DNA of 57,613 bases from Piscinibacter caeni (GCA_003265685.1 KZ836118.1:1-57613), one strand, 5' to 3'. Counted from the first letter of the stretch, positions 35,131-54,403 are shown. Program-made: numbers and translations. Notes: a model not told the origin generated them from the sequence alone.

Positions 35131-38100
35131 ATGCCGTCGATCTTCATCAGCCATTCGAGCCGGGACAATCCCCACGCGCTCGCGCTCGACGGCTGGTTGC
35201 GCTCACGGGGCCACGAGGAGATCTTCCTCGACGTGCATCGCGACGATGGCATCGCCATCGGCACCAACTGGAAGGGCGAACTGGCTGCGGCGATGCAGCG
35301 CTGCCACGTGGTGCTTGCGCTGGTGACCGAACACTGGTTCCGTTCGCCGTGGTGTCAGGCCGAGCAGGCGGCGGCGACGATGCTCGGCAAGCCGGTCATT
35401 CCGCTGCTGATCGAGGCCGCCGACGCGTCGAAGTGGGCGCAGCTGTGCCAGTCGCTGCGCGAGCGGTTCGGCGACGTGCAGTACGCCGACCTGACCCGTG
35501 ACCGCGAGGACGGCCTGGCGCGGCTGGAGGCGGTGCTCGGGCGCAGCCAGGTGACGCCGGCGGCCTTTCCGGTGCCGCCCGGCACGCCGCCCTACCGCGG
35601 GCTGAGCGCCTACGGCGAACCCGAATGCGGCCTGTACTTCGGCCGCAGCGCGGAGATCCAGTCCTGCCTCGAGGCCGTGCGGGCCATGGCGGCCGACGGG
35701 GCGGCGCGGCGCACCTTGGTGCTGCTGGGGGCCTCGGGCGCCGGCAAGAGTTCCCTGCTGCACGCCGGGCTGTGGCCGCAGTTCGGACTGCGCCCGCGCG
35801 AGTTCCTCGCCTTGCCGCCGGTCACGCTGGCGCGTGATCCGCAAGGCCTGCGCCGTCCGGCCGGCGCGCTGCTCGACGCGCTGAGTGCCGCATTCCTGGC
35901 CCGCGGCGTGCCCTTCGACCGCGCGGACTGCGAGCGCCGGCAGGCTGCCGGCAAGCCGGCGCTGGCCGACACGCTGGAGCGCTTGCGCACGCATGCCGGC
36001 AGCCCTGGTGCCGCGGTCGTGCTGGGGCTGGATCAGGTCGAGGTCGTGCTCCAGGACGATGCCGCCGCACAGGCCGAGTTCGCCAGCAGCCTGCGCGCCT
36101 TCCTGGCCTTGCCGAGGTGCCTGCTGGTGCTGGCCATGCGTTCGGACACCTTCGACAGCGTCATGGAGCAGCGCCTGCTGGAAGGCATCGATTGCAGCGT
36201 CCATCCGCTCGCGCCGATTCCGCTGTCTCGCATCGGTGATGTCATCACGGGGCCGGCCGGCCGAGTCGGTCTGGAGATCGAGCCTGCCCTGGTGGACCAG
36301 GTGATCCGCGACGCGGGCACCGGCGATGCGCTGCCGCTGCTGTCGTTCACGCTGGAGAACCTGTGGCGCCGCCATGGCGCGAGCGGACGCCTCATGCTCG
36401 CCCAGTACGAGGAGCGCTCCGGCCAGGCCGAGGGCCGGCGGATCAGCCCGATCGAGAACAGTGTCCGCCTGGCTGCGCGCGAGGCGGTCGGCGCGCTCGA
36501 CCCGGTCGAGGCCGAGGCGCTGTTCGACGCCTTCGTCCCCGGTCTGGTCGACCTGACCGACGGCGGCGAGGTCGTGCGCCGACGCGGCGCATGGTCTGCG
36601 ATGCCGGCGCGGGCCGTGCCGGTGCTGCGCCGGCTCGAGGCGGCGCGGCTGCTCAGCTCCGATGCCGGCGGCGCGCTGGAGGTGACGCACGAGGCGCTGC
36701 TGCGCCGCTGGGACCTGCTGGCCGAGCGCATCGAGCAGGCCCGGCCGGATCTGCGCCTGTTGAAGGACGTGGAACGCGCCGCCTTCGATTGGGCGCAGGC
36801 GGCCTCGGCTCCGGGTGACCAGGCGAGCGCCGAACTGCGCCACACCGGGCAGCGATTGCGGCGTGCCCGGGCCCTGGCGCGCCGGCCCGCCTGGCGGCAG
36901 CGCCTGGGCGAGCGTGGCCTGGCCTACCTGGCCGCCTGCACCGCGGCATCACGCCGTTGGCCGCGCCGCGTCGCAGCCGCCGCTGCGGCGGCGGCGCTGT
37001 TGCTCGTCGTCGGGCTGCTCTACCTGCGCTCGGACCACCATGCGCTCACGCGCATGCTCGCCAACGGCCCCGGCCCCGAGGAGGGCTTCCGGCCCGACCC
37101 CGGACGCTTCGCGGTTCTGGCGGCGGCCGGGCGCGACGCCCAGATCGACGCCGAGTGGCAGGCCCTGCCGGAACGTGACCAGGCAGCCGGCCAGCGGGCC
37201 CTGTGCAATGCCGCGCAGGCGGCCCTGGGCTCGGGGCGCCCGGCGCAGGCGCAGGCGCTCGTCGAGCGGCTGCTGGGCGCGTCGGCGCTGGTCCGGACCC
37301 TGGCCGACGACGACCAGCGTGTACTTGCTGGGGGGGAACGGCGGGCCGAGGCCTGCCTCGACATGGCGTTCGCGATCGGCCTCGGCCCGCGTGCGCTCGA
37401 CATCGTCCGCCAGGTGGTCGCCGCCGAAGGTCCGAAGGGCGCGTTCATGGCCCCGTCGGTGCTGCACTGGCTCGATCACGCCGCGCTGGTCCGCAGCAGC
37501 GACGCCGAATTCGCCGCCCTGCTCGACCTGGCGGTCGGCCACGCCCACCCGCGCTGGGGCCTGCGCGCGCTGGCGCGAACGGTTCGCATGGCACCGCCGG
37601 CGCGTGCCGGGCAGGTCGGCGCGGCCGTGTCGCGCTGGATGTCGGCCCACGAGGCCATGCGCTGCGGACGGGGTCGCAACGAGGATGCCATGACCTCCGG
37701 CGACGTCGACAACCCCACCGTGGCGGAAGCCGTCGCCTCGCTGCGCGAGCGCGGACTCGATGCCCAGGCCGATGCGCTCGCGACGTTCGTGTGCGAGGGC
37801 GAGCAGCCGGCGGGCAGTCCCCCCGAGTTGCCGCCCACGTGGATCGCCGGCTGGCGCGCGGAAGTCCGGCGTTCACCCTGGCTGCAGTGGGCGTCGTTCG
37901 ACCGGCGTCCCGACGCCGCGCCACGCACCCGCGAGGGCCGTTGCGAAGCACTGGTCCAGCTGCTGGGCGGCCAGGGGCGCTGGGGTGCGCCGGTGTTCGA
38001 TGACCTGGCCGCGCTCGCGACGCTGCTGCAGCCGACCGAGTGCGACAGCGCCGTGATCGACTGGGCCCGGGAGTCACTGGCCAGCCACCGCCTGCTCGGA

Positions 38101-38709
38101 ACCCTCACCGACCGGAACCTGCCGATCGGCCTGGTCCGGCGGGTCCGCCATGCGCTGGACGCCGCCTGGCTGGGCGCGCCGGCCCGGCAGGAGCTCTACC
38201 GGGCCATGCACGGCGTGCTGACCGGAGCCCCGCGGATCTCGGTTCCGCTGGTCGAACGCCTGGGCACCGCACCCGATGGCGCCCCGCGCCCTCCGCCCCC
38301 CGGCACCAAGTCGACCTGGGTCGATCCCCGCGACGCCCAGGTCTGCGAGTTTCGCGACCCGGCGATCGCTCAGGTGCTGGCCGGTGCGGCCGACAGCGCG
38401 GCGGCGGCTGTCCGCGCGGCCGAGCGGCGGCACGCGGATGACCCGCGCGGGCCGAAGCTGGGCTCGGGCGGCCTGGCGTGCCTGGTGCACGGCCTGCTGG
38501 CGATCGACGATGCGCCGGCGGCCCGGGCGCTCGCGATGCGGGAAGAACGCAGCGACGCACGCAACGAGCTGCTGCGCGCCATCGCCATCGACCTCACGCT
38601 GCGCGGTCGACAGCATGCAGCCTGGGACGTGTCCCAGGCCTTGAGCACGCCGACGCTGCAGCGCCAGCTCCAGACCGACATGCTGGTGATCCGCTTCGAG
38701 CTGCGTTGA
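35131..38709 (+). CDS. TIR-nSTAND protein with a membrane helix
   Basis: 1192 aa. A TIR domain fills residues 1-140 (PSIFISHSSRDN; WF-RSPWCQAEQAAA with presumed catalytic Glu78; IPLLIEA). After PPYRGLSAYGEPECGLYFGR an nSTAND1-type P-loop follows, Walker A GASGAGKSS (200-208), then winged-helix segments (LEVTHEALLRRWDLLAERIEQ). A membrane helix is near 612-635 (AAAAAAALLLVVGLLYL) and about 550 residues of unknown, Ala/Arg-rich sequence follow, presumably a sensor. TIR-NTPase proteins act in abortive anti-phage immunity. Base composition is host-like, unlike the low-GC island genes. It starts only 75 bp after the right repeat, so its promoter may lie on the island side. The C-terminal domain is unassigned. 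Confidence 0.8.
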   Translation: MPSIFISHSSRDNPHALALDGWLRSRGHEEIFLDVHRDDGIAIGTNWKGELAAAMQRCHVVLALVTEHWFRSPWCQAEQAAATMLGKPVIPLLIEAADASKWAQLCQSLRERFGDVQYADLTRDREDGLARLEAVLGRSQVTPAAFPVPPGTPPYRGLSAYGEPECGLYFGRSAEIQSCLEAVRAMAADGAARRTLVLLGASGAGKSSLLHAGLWPQFGLRPREFLALPPVTLARDPQGLRRPAGALLDALSAAFLARGVPFDRADCERRQAAGKPALADTLERLRTHAGSPGAAVVLGLDQVEVVLQDDAAAQAEFASSLRAFLALPRCLLVLAMRSDTFDSVMEQRLLEGIDCSVHPLAPIPLSRIGDVITGPAGRVGLEIEPALVDQVIRDAGTGDALPLLSFTLENLWRRHGASGRLMLAQYEERSGQAEGRRISPIENSVRLAAREAVGALDPVEAEALFDAFVPGLVDLTDGGEVVRRRGAWSAMPARAVPVLRRLEAARLLSSDAGGALEVTHEALLRRWDLLAERIEQARPDLRLLKDVERAAFDWAQAASAPGDQASAELRHTGQRLRRARALARRPAWRQRLGERGLAYLAACTAASRRWPRRVAAAAAAAALLLVVGLLYLRSDHHALTRMLANGPGPEEGFRPDPGRFAVLAAAGRDAQIDAEWQALPERDQAAGQRALCNAAQAALGSGRPAQAQALVERLLGASALVRTLADDDQRVLAGGERRAEACLDMAFAIGLGPRALDIVRQVVAAEGPKGAFMAPSVLHWLDHAALVRSSDAEFAALLDLAVGHAHPRWGLRALARTVRMAPPARAGQVGAAVSRWMSAHEAMRCGRGRNEDAMTSGDVDNPTVAEAVASLRERGLDAQADALATFVCEGEQPAGSPPELPPTWIAGWRAEVRRSPWLQWASFDRRPDAAPRTREGRCEALVQLLGGQGRWGAPVFDDLAALATLLQPTECDSAVIDWARESLASHRLLGTLTDRNLPIGLVRRVRHALDAAWLGAPARQELYRAMHGVLTGAPRISVPLVERLGTAPDGAPRPPPPGTKSTWVDPRDAQVCEFRDPAIAQVLAGAADSAAAAVRAAERRHADDPRGPKLGSGGLACLVHGLLAIDDAPAARALAMREERSDARNELLRAIAIDLTLRGRQHAAWDVSQALSTPTLQRQLQTDMLVIRFELR

Positions 38710-38929
38710 ACGTGCCGCGGCGCCGCCGCAACGAATGAAACCGGCACGGCAGCACCGTGAAACGCGGCAGCAGCCCGGCAGCGCCACGATGGTTGCCTCC
38801 GAACGCGCGGCGGCGACCCGGCTCCTAGCGCCTCCCTAGTTCGGTTCCCACCCCTTGGGGATTCGTGTGAAAGGCATCGCGCCGAAGAATTCCCTTCAGG
38901 CGGCCCGTCGGCCGCGAGAGGACGGCACC

Positions 38930-39256
38930 ATGGCCCGCATGTTCCGCACCGAAAGTTCGAGCGACAAGGTCCTGGCGCTGCGCCAGCTGCTGCACGCCCG
39001 CGGGCTCGACGCCCACGACTTCGACATCGAGGAAGACGCCCAGTCCGGCATCAGCCAGCTGCTCGGCCTGGTGGGCGGCATCATCACGCTGCGGCGCCGC
39101 TCGACCGGCGAGATCCGCGTCTACGCGGCCGGCCCCGGCTCGGCCTGGTATGCGGCCGTGGTGTCCGACCTGGACCGCGGCTACTTCGGCAAGCCCGCGC
39201 CGATGCGCGCGTTCCTGCGCCGGCACGCGCCTGAGCCGGCCGCCTTGTGGATCTGA
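38930..39256 (+). CDS. Conserved-looking protein of unknown function
   Basis: 108 aa from ATG 38930 with GAGAGG upstream; the frame is open 25 codons further. Sequence includes KVLALRQLLHARGLDAHDFDIEEDAQSGISQLL and a beta-rich GGIITLRRRSTGEIRVYAAG. No membrane segment or signal. It has host-like codon use, so it is the first clear chromosomal gene after the TIR-nSTAND gene. Function unknown. Confidence 0.6.
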   Translation: MARMFRTESSSDKVLALRQLLHARGLDAHDFDIEEDAQSGISQLLGLVGGIITLRRRSTGEIRVYAAGPGSAWYAAVVSDLDRGYFGKPAPMRAFLRRHAPEPAALWI

Positions 39257-39269
39257 GCGCCCGGGAGCC

Positions 39270-39536
39270 TCAGCGCTTGACGTAGTAGAGGAAGGCGAGC
39301 ATCGCCACCACGCCCAGCGCGATCACCAGGCCGGCGGAGAGCCACAGCACGGCCCCGCCGCCGCCACGCGAACGCCGCTGGTGCCGCATCAGGCTGGCGT
39401 CCGGCGGCATCGAGTAATAGCCCGAAAGCGACGAGAAGCCCGTGCTCGGGACGAACTCGCTGGGTCGTTCGTCCTTCGGCTCGGACTCCCAGTCGAACAC
39501 CTGCGTGGTCTTGAAGTCGTTGCGTGACCGTGTCAT
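39270..39536 (-). CDS. C-terminally anchored small membrane protein
   Basis: 88 aa from ATG 39536 (MTRSRND); an in-frame ATG at 39545 is possible. A soluble acidic N-terminal part (FDWESEPKDERPSEFVPSTG) is followed by an Arg-rich, Gly-rich linker and one membrane helix at the C-terminus (VLWLSAGLVIALGVVAMLAFLYYV). It is convergent with the gene at 38930 (13-bp gap) and lies downstream of glgA on the same strand. Function unknown. Confidence 0.6.
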   Translation of the reverse strand: MTRSRNDFKTTQVFDWESEPKDERPSEFVPSTGFSSLSGYYSMPPDASLMRHQRRSRGGGGAVLWLSAGLVIALGVVAMLAFLYYVKR

Positions 39537-39618
39537 GCCACGCATTCTTTCGGGCGTGTGCAACACCGCACAGCCCGTGGCCGCGGGGCCTTGCTTACGT
39601 TTGGATACACGCCGTGAA

Positions 39619-41072
<1,454 letters not shown>

Positions 41073-41076
<4 letters not shown>

Positions 41077-42353
41077 TCCGGACTCTGCTCCAGGAAGCGC
41101 GACAGCATCTCGCGCGTGACCAGCGTGATGCCGTTGTCGGTGCGGTAGAAGCGCTGCGCGTCCAGCGCGGCGTCCTCGCCGATCACCATGCCGTCGGGGA
41201 TGCGGCAGCCCCGGTCGACCACCACGCGCGTGACGCGCGCGCCGCGACCGACCTGCACGCCCGGCAGCAGCACGGCCCAGCTGACGGTGGAGTACGAGTG
41301 CACCCGCACGTTGGAGAACAGCACCGAGCGGAACACCGAGCCCGAGACGATGCAGCCGCCGGAGACCAGCGACTCGATCGCCATGCCGCGCCGGTCGTCC
41401 TGGTTGTGCACGAACTTGGCCGGCGGCAACTGCGGCTGGTGGGTCCAGATCGGCCAGCGGTTGTCGTAGAGGTTGAGCAGCGGGTCGGTCGCGGTCAGGT
41501 CGATGTTGGCGTCCCAGTAGGCGTCGATGGTGCCGACGTCGCGCCAGTACGGCGCCTCGTTGATGCGCGTGCCGACGGCGCTCAGCTCGAACGGGTGCGC
41601 CGCCGCCTGGCCGTTCTTCACCGCGCGCGGGATGATGTCCTTGCCGAAGTCGTGGCTCGAGTTCGGGTCGTTGATGTCGCGCTCCAGCTCCTTGTAGAGG
41701 TAACGCGCGTTGAACACGTAGATGCCCATGCTGGCCAGCGAGCGGTCCGGCTTGCCGGGCACGCTGGGCGGGTCGGCCGGCTTCTCGACGAAGTCCGTGA
41801 TCAGGCTCTTCTCGTTGACCGCCATCACGCCGAAGGCCTTGGCCTCCTCGCGCGGCACCTCGATGCAGCCGACCGTGCAGTCGCGCCCCTTGGCCACGTG
41901 GTCGGCCAGCATCAGCGCGTAGTTCATCTTGTAGATGTGGTCGCCGGCCAGCACGACGATGTAGTCGGCGCCGTAGCTCGCGAGGATGTCCTGGTTCTGG
42001 TAGACGGCGTCGGCCGTGCCGCGGTACCAGCTCTCCTCGTCGACCCGCTGCTGCGCGGGCATCAGGTCGACGAACTCGTTCATCTCGCTCTTCAGGAAGG
42101 CCCAGCCGCGCTGCAGGTGGCGCATCAGGCTGTGGCTCTTGTACTGGGTGATCACGCCGATGCGGCGGATGCCGGAGTTCAGGCAGTTGGACAGCGCGAA
42201 GTCGATGATGCGGAACTTGCCGCCGAAGTAGACCGCCGGCTTGGCGCGCCGGTCGGTCAGGTTTCTCAGCCGGCTGCCGCGGCCGCCGGCCAGCACCAGG
42301 GCCACTGCCCGCTTGGGCAGGTCCAGGCTGAGGGCGAGTTCGTTCGGTGTCAT
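41073..42353 (-). CDS. glgC: Glucose-1-phosphate adenylyltransferase
   Basis: 426 aa (E. coli 431). It makes ADP-glucose from glucose-1-phosphate and ATP, the controlled step of glycogen synthesis. The nucleotide-binding GGRGSRL is at 23-29, followed by [20 protein letters not shown], the substrate loop [11 protein letters not shown] and GDHIYKMNY; a left-handed beta-helix forms the C-terminal third. The frame is open to about 42794, but AGGAG a few bases upstream fixes ATG 42353. It diverges from glgP across a 138-bp region. Confidence 0.94.
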
Positions 42354-42491
42354 CGTCGTCTCCTGCGGTGATGCTCGTTTCAGGGAGTGTCGGTCACTAC
42401 CAACGATCATCGGGGTATTGTCGGTGCCGCCGCAACAGGGGCTGCGGCAGACTCGGCGCGAAAATTGCGTCCTACCCGTTCGAGGAATCCC

Positions 42492-47014
<4,523 letters not shown>

Positions 47015-47017
47015 GCG

Positions 47018-48538
47018 ATGCGCCTCGAACGAGCCAGCGGCATCCTGCTGCACCCCACCTCGCTGCCCGGCCCGCACGGCTCGGGCGATTTCGGGCCGGC
47101 GGCCTACCACTTCGTCGACTGGCTCGTCGGCGCCGGGCAGAAGCTCTGGCAGATCCTGCCGCTGGGCGGCATCGGCCCGGGCAACTCACCCTACATGAGC
47201 ACCTCGGCGTTCGCCGGCAACCTGCTGCTGGTCGACCTGGCCGAGCTCGGCCGGCTCGGCTGGCTGCGGCCCGACGAGCTGGAGCCGCCACCGGGCATCG
47301 CGGCGCAGCGCGTCGAGTTCGGCGCGGTGGTGCCCTTCCGCATGGACCGGCTGGCGCGCGCCGCGCAGCGCTTCGCCGACGGCGCCGGCGCGGCCGACCG
47401 TGCCGACTTCGAGGCCTTCCGACACCATCACGCCGACTGGCTGCGCGACTACGCGCTGTTCATGGCCCTGGCCGAGCGGCAGGGCTGGCGCGACTGGTGC
47501 GACTGGGACGCGCCGCTGGCCGCGCGCGAGCCGGCCGCGCTGCAGGCCGCCGGGCGCGAACTCGCCGCGCGGGTGCAGTTCTACGAGTTCGGCCAGTGGT
47601 GCTTCTTCCGCCAGTGGGGCGCGCTCAAGGCCTACGCAAACCGGCACGGCGTGAAGATCGTCGGCGACGCGCCGATCTTCATCGCCTACCAGAGCGCCGA
47701 GGTGTGGGCGCGGCGCGAGCTGTTCGAGCTCGGGGCGGACGGCCGGCCGACGGTGGTGGCCGGCGTGCCGCCGGACGCCTTCAGCGCCACCGGCCAGCGC
47801 TGGGGCAACCCGCTGTACCGCTGGAGCGCGCATGCCGCCGAAGGCTACGCCTGGTGGACGCAGCGCATCCGCGGCATCTTCGAGCTGGTCGACATCGTGC
47901 GCATCGACCACTTCCGCGGCTTCGCCGGCTACTGGGAGATCCCGGCCAGCGAGCCCACCGCGATGGTCGGACGCTGGGTGAGCGGTCCGGGGCCGGCGCT
48001 GTTCGAGGCGATCGTGCGCGCGCTCGGGCCGCTGCCCATCATCGCCGAGGACCTGGGCGTGATCACGCCCGACGTGCTGGCGCTGCGCAAGCAGTTCGCC
48101 TTCCCCGGCATGCGCATCCTGCACTTCGCCTTCGACGGCGGCAGCGGCAACACCTACCTGCCGCACAACCACGAACCGGACGCCGTGGTCTACACCGGCA
48201 CGCACGACAACGACACCACGCTCGGCTGGTGGGCCGCGCTCGACGAGGCGCAGCGCACGCGCGTGCGCGACTACCTCGGCACGGCCCACGACCCCGCGGG
48301 CCAGGAGATCCACTGGGACCTGCTGCGCGCCGCCTGCGCCAGCGTGGCCGACACCGCGATCCACCCGCTGCAGGACGTGCTCGGGCTCGACGGCGCGAGC
48401 CGCATGAACTTCCCCGGCTTCGGCGAGGGCTACTGGGCCTGGCGCTTCGACTGGAGCCAGGTGCAGCCCGCGCATGCCCAGCGCCTCGCGCACCTGGCGC
48501 GCCTCTACCGCCGCGACGGCACACCGCTGCAGACCTGA
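47018..48538 (+). CDS. malQ: 4-alpha-glucanotransferase (amylomaltase)
   Basis: 506 aa, GH77 of the short, Thermus-like type (E. coli MalQ is longer, 694). It disproportionates maltodextrins, releasing glucose and building longer chains for the phosphorylase. N-terminal SGILLHPTSLPGPHGSGDFGP and LPLGGIGPGNSPY are signatures; catalytic residues are D297 (VRIDHFRG), E344 (IIAEDLG) and D397 (GTHDNDT). It starts three bases after glgX. The bidirectional hairpin 48549-48572 follows. It links maltodextrin import by the mal genes on the left to glycogen turnover here. Confidence 0.94.
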   Translation: MRLERASGILLHPTSLPGPHGSGDFGPAAYHFVDWLVGAGQKLWQILPLGGIGPGNSPYMSTSAFAGNLLLVDLAELGRLGWLRPDELEPPPGIAAQRVEFGAVVPFRMDRLARAAQRFADGAGAADRADFEAFRHHHADWLRDYALFMALAERQGWRDWCDWDAPLAAREPAALQAAGRELAARVQFYEFGQWCFFRQWGALKAYANRHGVKIVGDAPIFIAYQSAEVWARRELFELGADGRPTVVAGVPPDAFSATGQRWGNPLYRWSAHAAEGYAWWTQRIRGIFELVDIVRIDHFRGFAGYWEIPASEPTAMVGRWVSGPGPALFEAIVRALGPLPIIAEDLGVITPDVLALRKQFAFPGMRILHFAFDGGSGNTYLPHNHEPDAVVYTGTHDNDTTLGWWAALDEAQRTRVRDYLGTAHDPAGQEIHWDLLRAACASVADTAIHPLQDVLGLDGASRMNFPGFGEGYWAWRFDWSQVQPAHAQRLAHLARLYRRDGTPLQT

Positions 48539-48546
48539 CCGGAACG

Positions 48547-48572
48547 AAAACGGGGCGCCGAAGCGCCCCGTT
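48547..48572 (-). terminator. Hairpin terminator between malQ and the branched-chain binding-protein gene
   Basis: AACGGGGCGC (48549-48558) and GCGCCCCGTT (48563-48572) form a perfect 10-bp stem with a CGAA tetraloop. On the minus strand it is followed by TT plus more T (from AAAA at 48547-48550), so it ends the gene at 48595-49740; it may also slow transcription from malQ. Confidence 0.75.
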
Positions 48573-48594
48573 CCCGGATGCCGGGCGAGCCCGG

Positions 48595-49740
48595 TTAACG
48601 CACCACGCCCATCGAGGACTTGTTGCCGCCCTTGTACGTGTACAGGGTCAGCGCGCCGTTCTTGATGTCGCCCTTCTCGTCGAAGGAGATGTTGCCGGTC
48701 ACGCCCTTGTAGCTGGCCTTGGCCAGCGCGGGCAGGTACTTGGCCGGATCGGCCGAGCCGGCCTTGACCATGGATTCGGCCATCACCATCACCGAGTCGT
48801 AGACATACGGGGCGTAGATCTGGACGTCGGCATTGAACTTCGCCTTGAACTTGGCACGGAAGTCGTCCATGGCCTTGGTCGCCGCCGCGTCCTTCGGGTC
48901 GACACCACCCGCCTCGGCGCACACCACCTGGTCATCGGCCATCGAGCCCGCGGCCAGCTTGGGCAGTTCGCCCGAGCAGATGCCGTCGCCACCCATGAAC
49001 TTGGCACTGATGCCCAGCTGCTTCATCTGGCGCAGCATCGGGCCGGCCACGGCGTCCATGCCGCCGAAGAAGACCACGTCGGGCTTCTTGGCCTTGATGG
49101 CAGTCAGGATGGCGGTGAAGTCGGTCGCCTTGTCGTTGGTGAACTGCTGTTCGGCGATGCTGCCGCCGCTGGCCTTGACGGCCTTGGAGAACTCCTCGGC
49201 CACGCCCTGGCCGTAGGCGGTGCGGTCGTCGATCACCGCGAAGGTCTTGCCCTTGAGTTCCTTGACGGCATAGCGGCCCAGCGTGCCGCCGAGCTGGGTG
49301 TCGTCGGCCACCACGCGGAAGGCCGTCTTGTAGCCCTGGCGGGTGTACTTCGGGTTGGTCGCCGAGGGCGAGATCTGCGGGATGCCGGCGTCGAAGTAGA
49401 TCTTCGAGGCCGGGATGGTGGTGCCGGAGTTCAGGTGGCCGACCACGCCGTTGACCTTGGAGTCGACCAGCTTCTGCGCGGCCGCCGTGCCCTGCTTCGG
49501 ATCGGCGCCGTCGTCTTCGGCGAGCAGCTCGAACTTGGCCTTCTTGCCGCCGATCATCACGCCCTTGGCGTTGAGTTCGTCGATCGCCATGCGGGCGCCG
49601 TTCTCGTTGTCCTTGCCGAGGTGCGCGATCGCACCGCTGGTGGGCCCGACATGGCCGATCTTGACGACCACTTCTTGGGCAGACGCCGTGCCTGCCGCGA
49701 TCAGCGCAGCCACAGCCACCAGGTTCAGTTTGACTTGCAT
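48595..49740 (-). CDS. Branched-chain amino-acid ABC transporter substrate-binding protein
   Basis: 381 aa. Signal peptide of about 21 residues (ending GTASA), then a Leu/Ile/Val-binding (type I periplasmic) fold: VVVKIGHVGPTSGAIAHLGKDNENGARMAIDELNAKG is the LivJ/LivK start, with the AYGQGVAEEF and FFGGMDAVAGPML segments. It delivers Leu/Ile/Val or related amino acids to a Liv transporter; no permease or ATPase genes are adjacent, so it is an orphan. GGAGG 10 bp upstream confirms ATG 49740. Actual ligand in this subfamily varies. Confidence 0.88.
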   Translation of the reverse strand: MQVKLNLVAVAALIAAGTASAQEVVVKIGHVGPTSGAIAHLGKDNENGARMAIDELNAKGVMIGGKKAKFELLAEDDGADPKQGTAAAQKLVDSKVNGVVGHLNSGTTIPASKIYFDAGIPQISPSATNPKYTRQGYKTAFRVVADDTQLGGTLGRYAVKELKGKTFAVIDDRTAYGQGVAEEFSKAVKASGGSIAEQQFTNDKATDFTAILTAIKAKKPDVVFFGGMDAVAGPMLRQMKQLGISAKFMGGDGICSGELPKLAAGSMADDQVVCAEAGGVDPKDAAATKAMDDFRAKFKAKFNADVQIYAPYVYDSVMVMAESMVKAGSADPAKYLPALAKASYKGVTGNISFDEKGDIKNGALTLYTYKGGNKSSMGVVR

Positions 49741-49884
49741 GCAATAGCCTCCGGATGGGATGTTGAGAGGAGAGAGTCGGTGAGGGTTTTTCTCAACGGC
49801 CGAGACGATACCCCAAAAAAATCGGGGCTTCCGCCCAGGGAAACCTGGGTGCATCGGCTGCGGCCTCGGGCCACAACGCGCGGC

Positions 49885-50270
49885 TCAGCGGCCGCGATGA
49901 CGGGACAATTCCTGAGCCACGGCCCGGGCGACGACGTCTCGCAAGGTCGATGCCAGCTCGGCCCGCGCCTCGCGCAGCAGCGCATCGGTGGCGCGCGTGA
50001 GCGCCGGGGTCAGCACCTCGCGCAGCTTCACCTCGAGCATCAGGTCGATCTGGCGCTGCAGGTCGACCAGCACGCGCTGCACGAGCTCGTCCTCGTCGAT
50101 CCGGGGCCAGCCGGCGCGCCGCTCGACGAAGGGCGGGCTGGCCGGCGGCCGGGCGATGACCGGCGGATCCGGTGGCGGCTCCGGCGCCGCTGCCGCCGCC
50201 GCCTCGGCCTCGCGCAGGCGCACCACCTCGGTCAGCGTGGGCACGCGCGTGGGCGGCACCTGCTTCGTGT

Positions 50271-50274
<4 letters not shown>
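49885..50274 (-). CDS. Helical protein of unknown function
   Basis: 129 aa from GTG 50274, which overlaps the holC stop (GTGA). An Ala/Pro-rich stretch (EAEAAAAAAPEPPPDPP) precedes a helical C-terminal half (DEDELVQRVLVDLQRQIDLMLEVKLREVLTPALTR). It is translationally coupled to holC, and genes like it sit beside holC in Burkholderiales as far as I recall. Function unknown. Confidence 0.65.
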
Positions 50275-53293
<3,019 letters not shown>

Positions 53294-53297
<4 letters not shown>

Positions 53298-54403
53298 AGA
53301 CGGTCCGGCGCCTGTTCCAGCGCGACATCGTCGGCGCGGTGGTGTTCGTGGCCGTCGCCTTCCTGTCGCTGTTCTTCTTCATCGACTTCGTCGACGAGCT
53401 CGGCGACGTGCGACCGCGCGGCTACACGCTGCTGCACGCCTTCGCCTACTCGCTGCTGCTGGTGCCGGGCCACCTGTACGAGCTGGCGCCGATCGCGGTG
53501 CTGATCGGCACCATCTACGCGCTGGCGCGGCTGGCGCAGTCGTCCGAGTACACCATCCTGCGCACCGGCGGGCTCGGCCCGGGGCGCGCGCTGCGCCTGC
53601 TCGCGAGCCTGGGGCTGGGCTTCGCGCTGCTGACCTACCTGGTGGGCGACTACCTCGCACCGGTCAGCGAGCGCGAGGCCGCCCGGCTGCAGGCCGGCGC
53701 CAAGGGCGCGCAGGTGGTCGGCCGCAGCAGCGCCTGGCTGAAGGACCATGCCAGCACGCCCGAGGGCGAGCGCAACTACTCGGTCAACGTCGGGGCGACG
53801 CGCCCCGACGCGACGCTGCAGGACGTGCGCATCTTCGAATTCGACGCCGACGGCCGGCTGCTGCGCCGCGTGGCCGCGGCGCGCGCCAAGGTCGACCAGG
53901 GGCACTGGCGGCTCGAGGACGTGCTGGTCACGCGCTGGAGCGCGGGCGACGCCGCCGCGCCGGCCTTTGCCAGCGAGCAGCGCCTGCCCTCGCTCGACTG
54001 GCCGAGCTCGCTGTCGGCCGGCGTGGTCGCCGCGGCGGTGCTGCCGCTGAAGACCATGTCCACGGTCGAGCTGTTCCGCTACATCGGCCACCTGGCCGAC
54101 AACGAGCAGGCCGCGCAGCAGTACGAGATCCAGTTCTGGAAGCGTGCGCTCTACCCCTTCGCCTGCCTGGTGATGGTGGCGCTGGCCCTGCCCTTCGCCT
54201 ACCTGCACGCGCGCGCCGGCGGCGTCAGCCTGAAGGTGTTCGGCGGCATCATGATCGGCATCTCCTTCGTGCTGCTGAACAACATGGCCAGCCACCTCGG
54301 CCTGCTGCGCAACTGGACACCCTGGATCGTCGCCGCCGCGCCGAGCGCGCTGTTCCTGCTGCTCTCGCTGGCGGCGTTCTCTTGGCTGGTGAGGTACCGA
54401 TGA
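53294..54403 (+). CDS. lptG: LPS export permease LptG
   Basis: 369 aa (E. coli 360). Partner of LptF, same fold: N-terminal helices (VGAVVFVAVAFLSLFFFIDF), coupling segment ALARLAQSSEYTILRTGG, periplasmic domain, C-terminal helices (FACLVMVALALPFAYL and SFVLLNNMASHLG). ATG 53294 overlaps the lptF stop, and its own stop overlaps the cbiX start (ATGA), giving a coupled three-gene operon. Confidence 0.9.

Noticed and set aside
42383-42401. Imperfect inverted repeat between glgC and glgP (GGGAGTG...CACTACC) as a second HexR-like site
   Set aside because: Spacing and one arm differ from the palindrome at 1821; not strong enough to claim.
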